A program made the translations under genes and the position numbers. The notes under the pieces were generated by a model, which was not told where the DNA came from, did no database searches, and saw nothing but the letters and a program-made list of their open reading frames with translations. Of a stretch of DNA of 6,021 nucleotides, positions 5,345-6,021 are shown piece after piece. The stretch's first letter is position 1. Each line of letters starts with the position of its first letter. Origin of the DNA: M3007 sp037130425 (GTDB lineage Bacteria > Bacteroidota > Bacteroidia > Chitinophagales > Saprospiraceae); NCBI GenBank assembly GCA_037130425.1, contig JBAXTB010000354.1, positions 1-6,021 on the forward strand, given 5' to 3'.

Positions 5345-6021
5345 ATGAAACAAAACGATGTTTTGAAAATATTATCAGACCCGGCGCTTTATTCCGAAAA
5401 AGAAGCGCTTTACCTGCGTGTACGTGCGCTGGAGGGCTGGAACTATCCGACAGAAATACTTAAAAACCTGCCGAATATCCCTGAAAACCATCCTCATGCG
5501 ATACTTTGGGCTTGGCGGCGGCGTTCGCTGGAGCGTTTGACGAAGTATTTAAAAAAACAGTTCAAGGACCGAACCATTCAGTTACTTGACATCGGTTGCG
5601 GCAATGGCTGGATGTCGCATTATTTTGCTGAAAATCTGGAGGCTGAGGTTTGGGGGGTAGACGTCAATATGCCCGAACTTGAAATCGCGGTAGAAACATT
5701 TGTAAAACCCAATTTGCAGTTCTTATTTGCTGATATTGAAACCATTACGTTGCCGAAAAATCAATTTGACGTGGTGGTATTTGCCGGCGCGTTTCAGTAT
5801 TTCAAAGATCCGGCAACGGTTCTGGAGGCCGTTCAAAAAACCTTAAAACCGGGTGGCGAAATCCACATTATCGACACTAATTTTTATCAAAACGAGGCAG
5901 AGCGTTTGAAGGCGCAACAAGGTACACAGGCATATTACGCGCAAAAAGGCGTGCCTGAAATGGTTGTTTATTTCCACCACCATTTGCGTGAAACGGTGGG
6001 CGGCGAGGATATGAACGGCAA
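5345..6021 (+). CDS. Class I SAM-dependent methyltransferase (partial, C-terminus off right edge)
   Basis: The frame is open from the ATG at 5345 to the window edge (225 full codons). After an N-terminal helical region (about 1-75, with YLRVRALEGWNYPTE at 23-37 and a HPHAILWAWRRRS stretch at 49-61) comes a Rossmann-fold methyltransferase core. Motif I is LLDIGCGNGW (80-89), the acidic end of strand 2 is Asp106 in GVDVN, ADIE follows at 129-132, strand 4 is FDVVVFAGAFQYF (141-153), and LKPGGEIHIID (167-177) is the usual post-motif. The N-terminal pattern recalls methyltransferases I associate with surface-polysaccharide loci, but the acceptor cannot be named from sequence. It is divergent from the DUF1501 unit with a 51-base gap, and the start is preceded by TACCTTTG instead of a ribosome binding site. 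There is no evidence that it acts with the minus-strand genes beyond adjacency. Confidence 0.9.
   Translation, partial: MKQNDVLKILSDPALYSEKEALYLRVRALEGWNYPTEILKNLPNIPENHPHAILWAWRRRSLERLTKYLKKQFKDRTIQLLDIGCGNGWMSHYFAENLEAEVWGVDVNMPELEIAVETFVKPNLQFLFADIETITLPKNQFDVVVFAGAFQYFKDPATVLEAVQKTLKPGGEIHIIDTNFYQNEAERLKAQQGTQAYYAQKGVPEMVVYFHHHLRETVGGEDMNG

Noticed and set aside
5294..5353. N-terminal extension of the DUF1501 protein to the ATG at 5353
   Set aside because: The extra 20 residues lack family character, move the Tat motif away from the N-terminus, overlap the divergent gene's start and would place the start upstream of the candidate promoter.
1..6021. CRISPR arrays, tRNA or rRNA genes, insertion sequences, attachment sites
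   Set aside because: No regularly spaced repeats, cloverleaf sequences, transposase frames or terminal inverted repeats were seen; coding sequence fills nearly the whole window.

Overview
The window looks like part of a Bacteroidota chromosome, possibly a Saprospira- or Cytophaga-type lineage. Three things suggest this: no Shine-Dalgarno sequence before any start, promoter -7 motifs of the form TAnnTTTG, and a domain set (DUF1501, DUF2231 fused to a Planctomycete-type cytochrome, GH20-type C-terminal modules) that I associate with that group. Planctomycetes and Verrucomicrobia share some of these families, so the assignment is an inference.

Layout: five genes fill almost all the DNA. Four lie on the minus strand as one tight unit, read from right to left. 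They are a Tat-exported DUF1501 (alkaline-phosphatase/sulfatase fold) protein (5293-3845), a Tat-exported six-bladed NHL/PAL-like beta-propeller (3840-2788), a secreted protein with a chitobiase-C-terminal-like domain plus a discoidin-like domain (2785-1964), and a large membrane protein that runs off the left edge (1961 to <1). The last one combines a four-helix DUF2231 membrane domain, a c-type cytochrome domain, leucine-rich repeats and a second copy of the chitobiase-C/discoidin module. The gaps between these genes are 4, 2 and 2 bases, which implies a single transcript and probably coupled translation. A class I SAM methyltransferase (5345 to >6021) is transcribed divergently and runs off the right edge. 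Neither edge gene has its stop codon in the window.

How they may work together: all four minus-strand products are predicted to lie outside the cytoplasm. Two carry twin-arginine signals, one has an ordinary signal peptide and one is anchored in the inner membrane with its heme and repeat domains in the periplasm. The shared GH20-type ligand-binding module in the last two suggests both attach to the same glycan or surface partner. A periplasmic or surface glycan-processing or redox-linked system is a reasonable guess, but no substrate can be read from the sequence. The 51-base gap between the divergent starts holds two back-to-back TAnnTTTG motifs only 5 and 7 bases from the two start codons, so both transcripts may be leaderless or nearly so.
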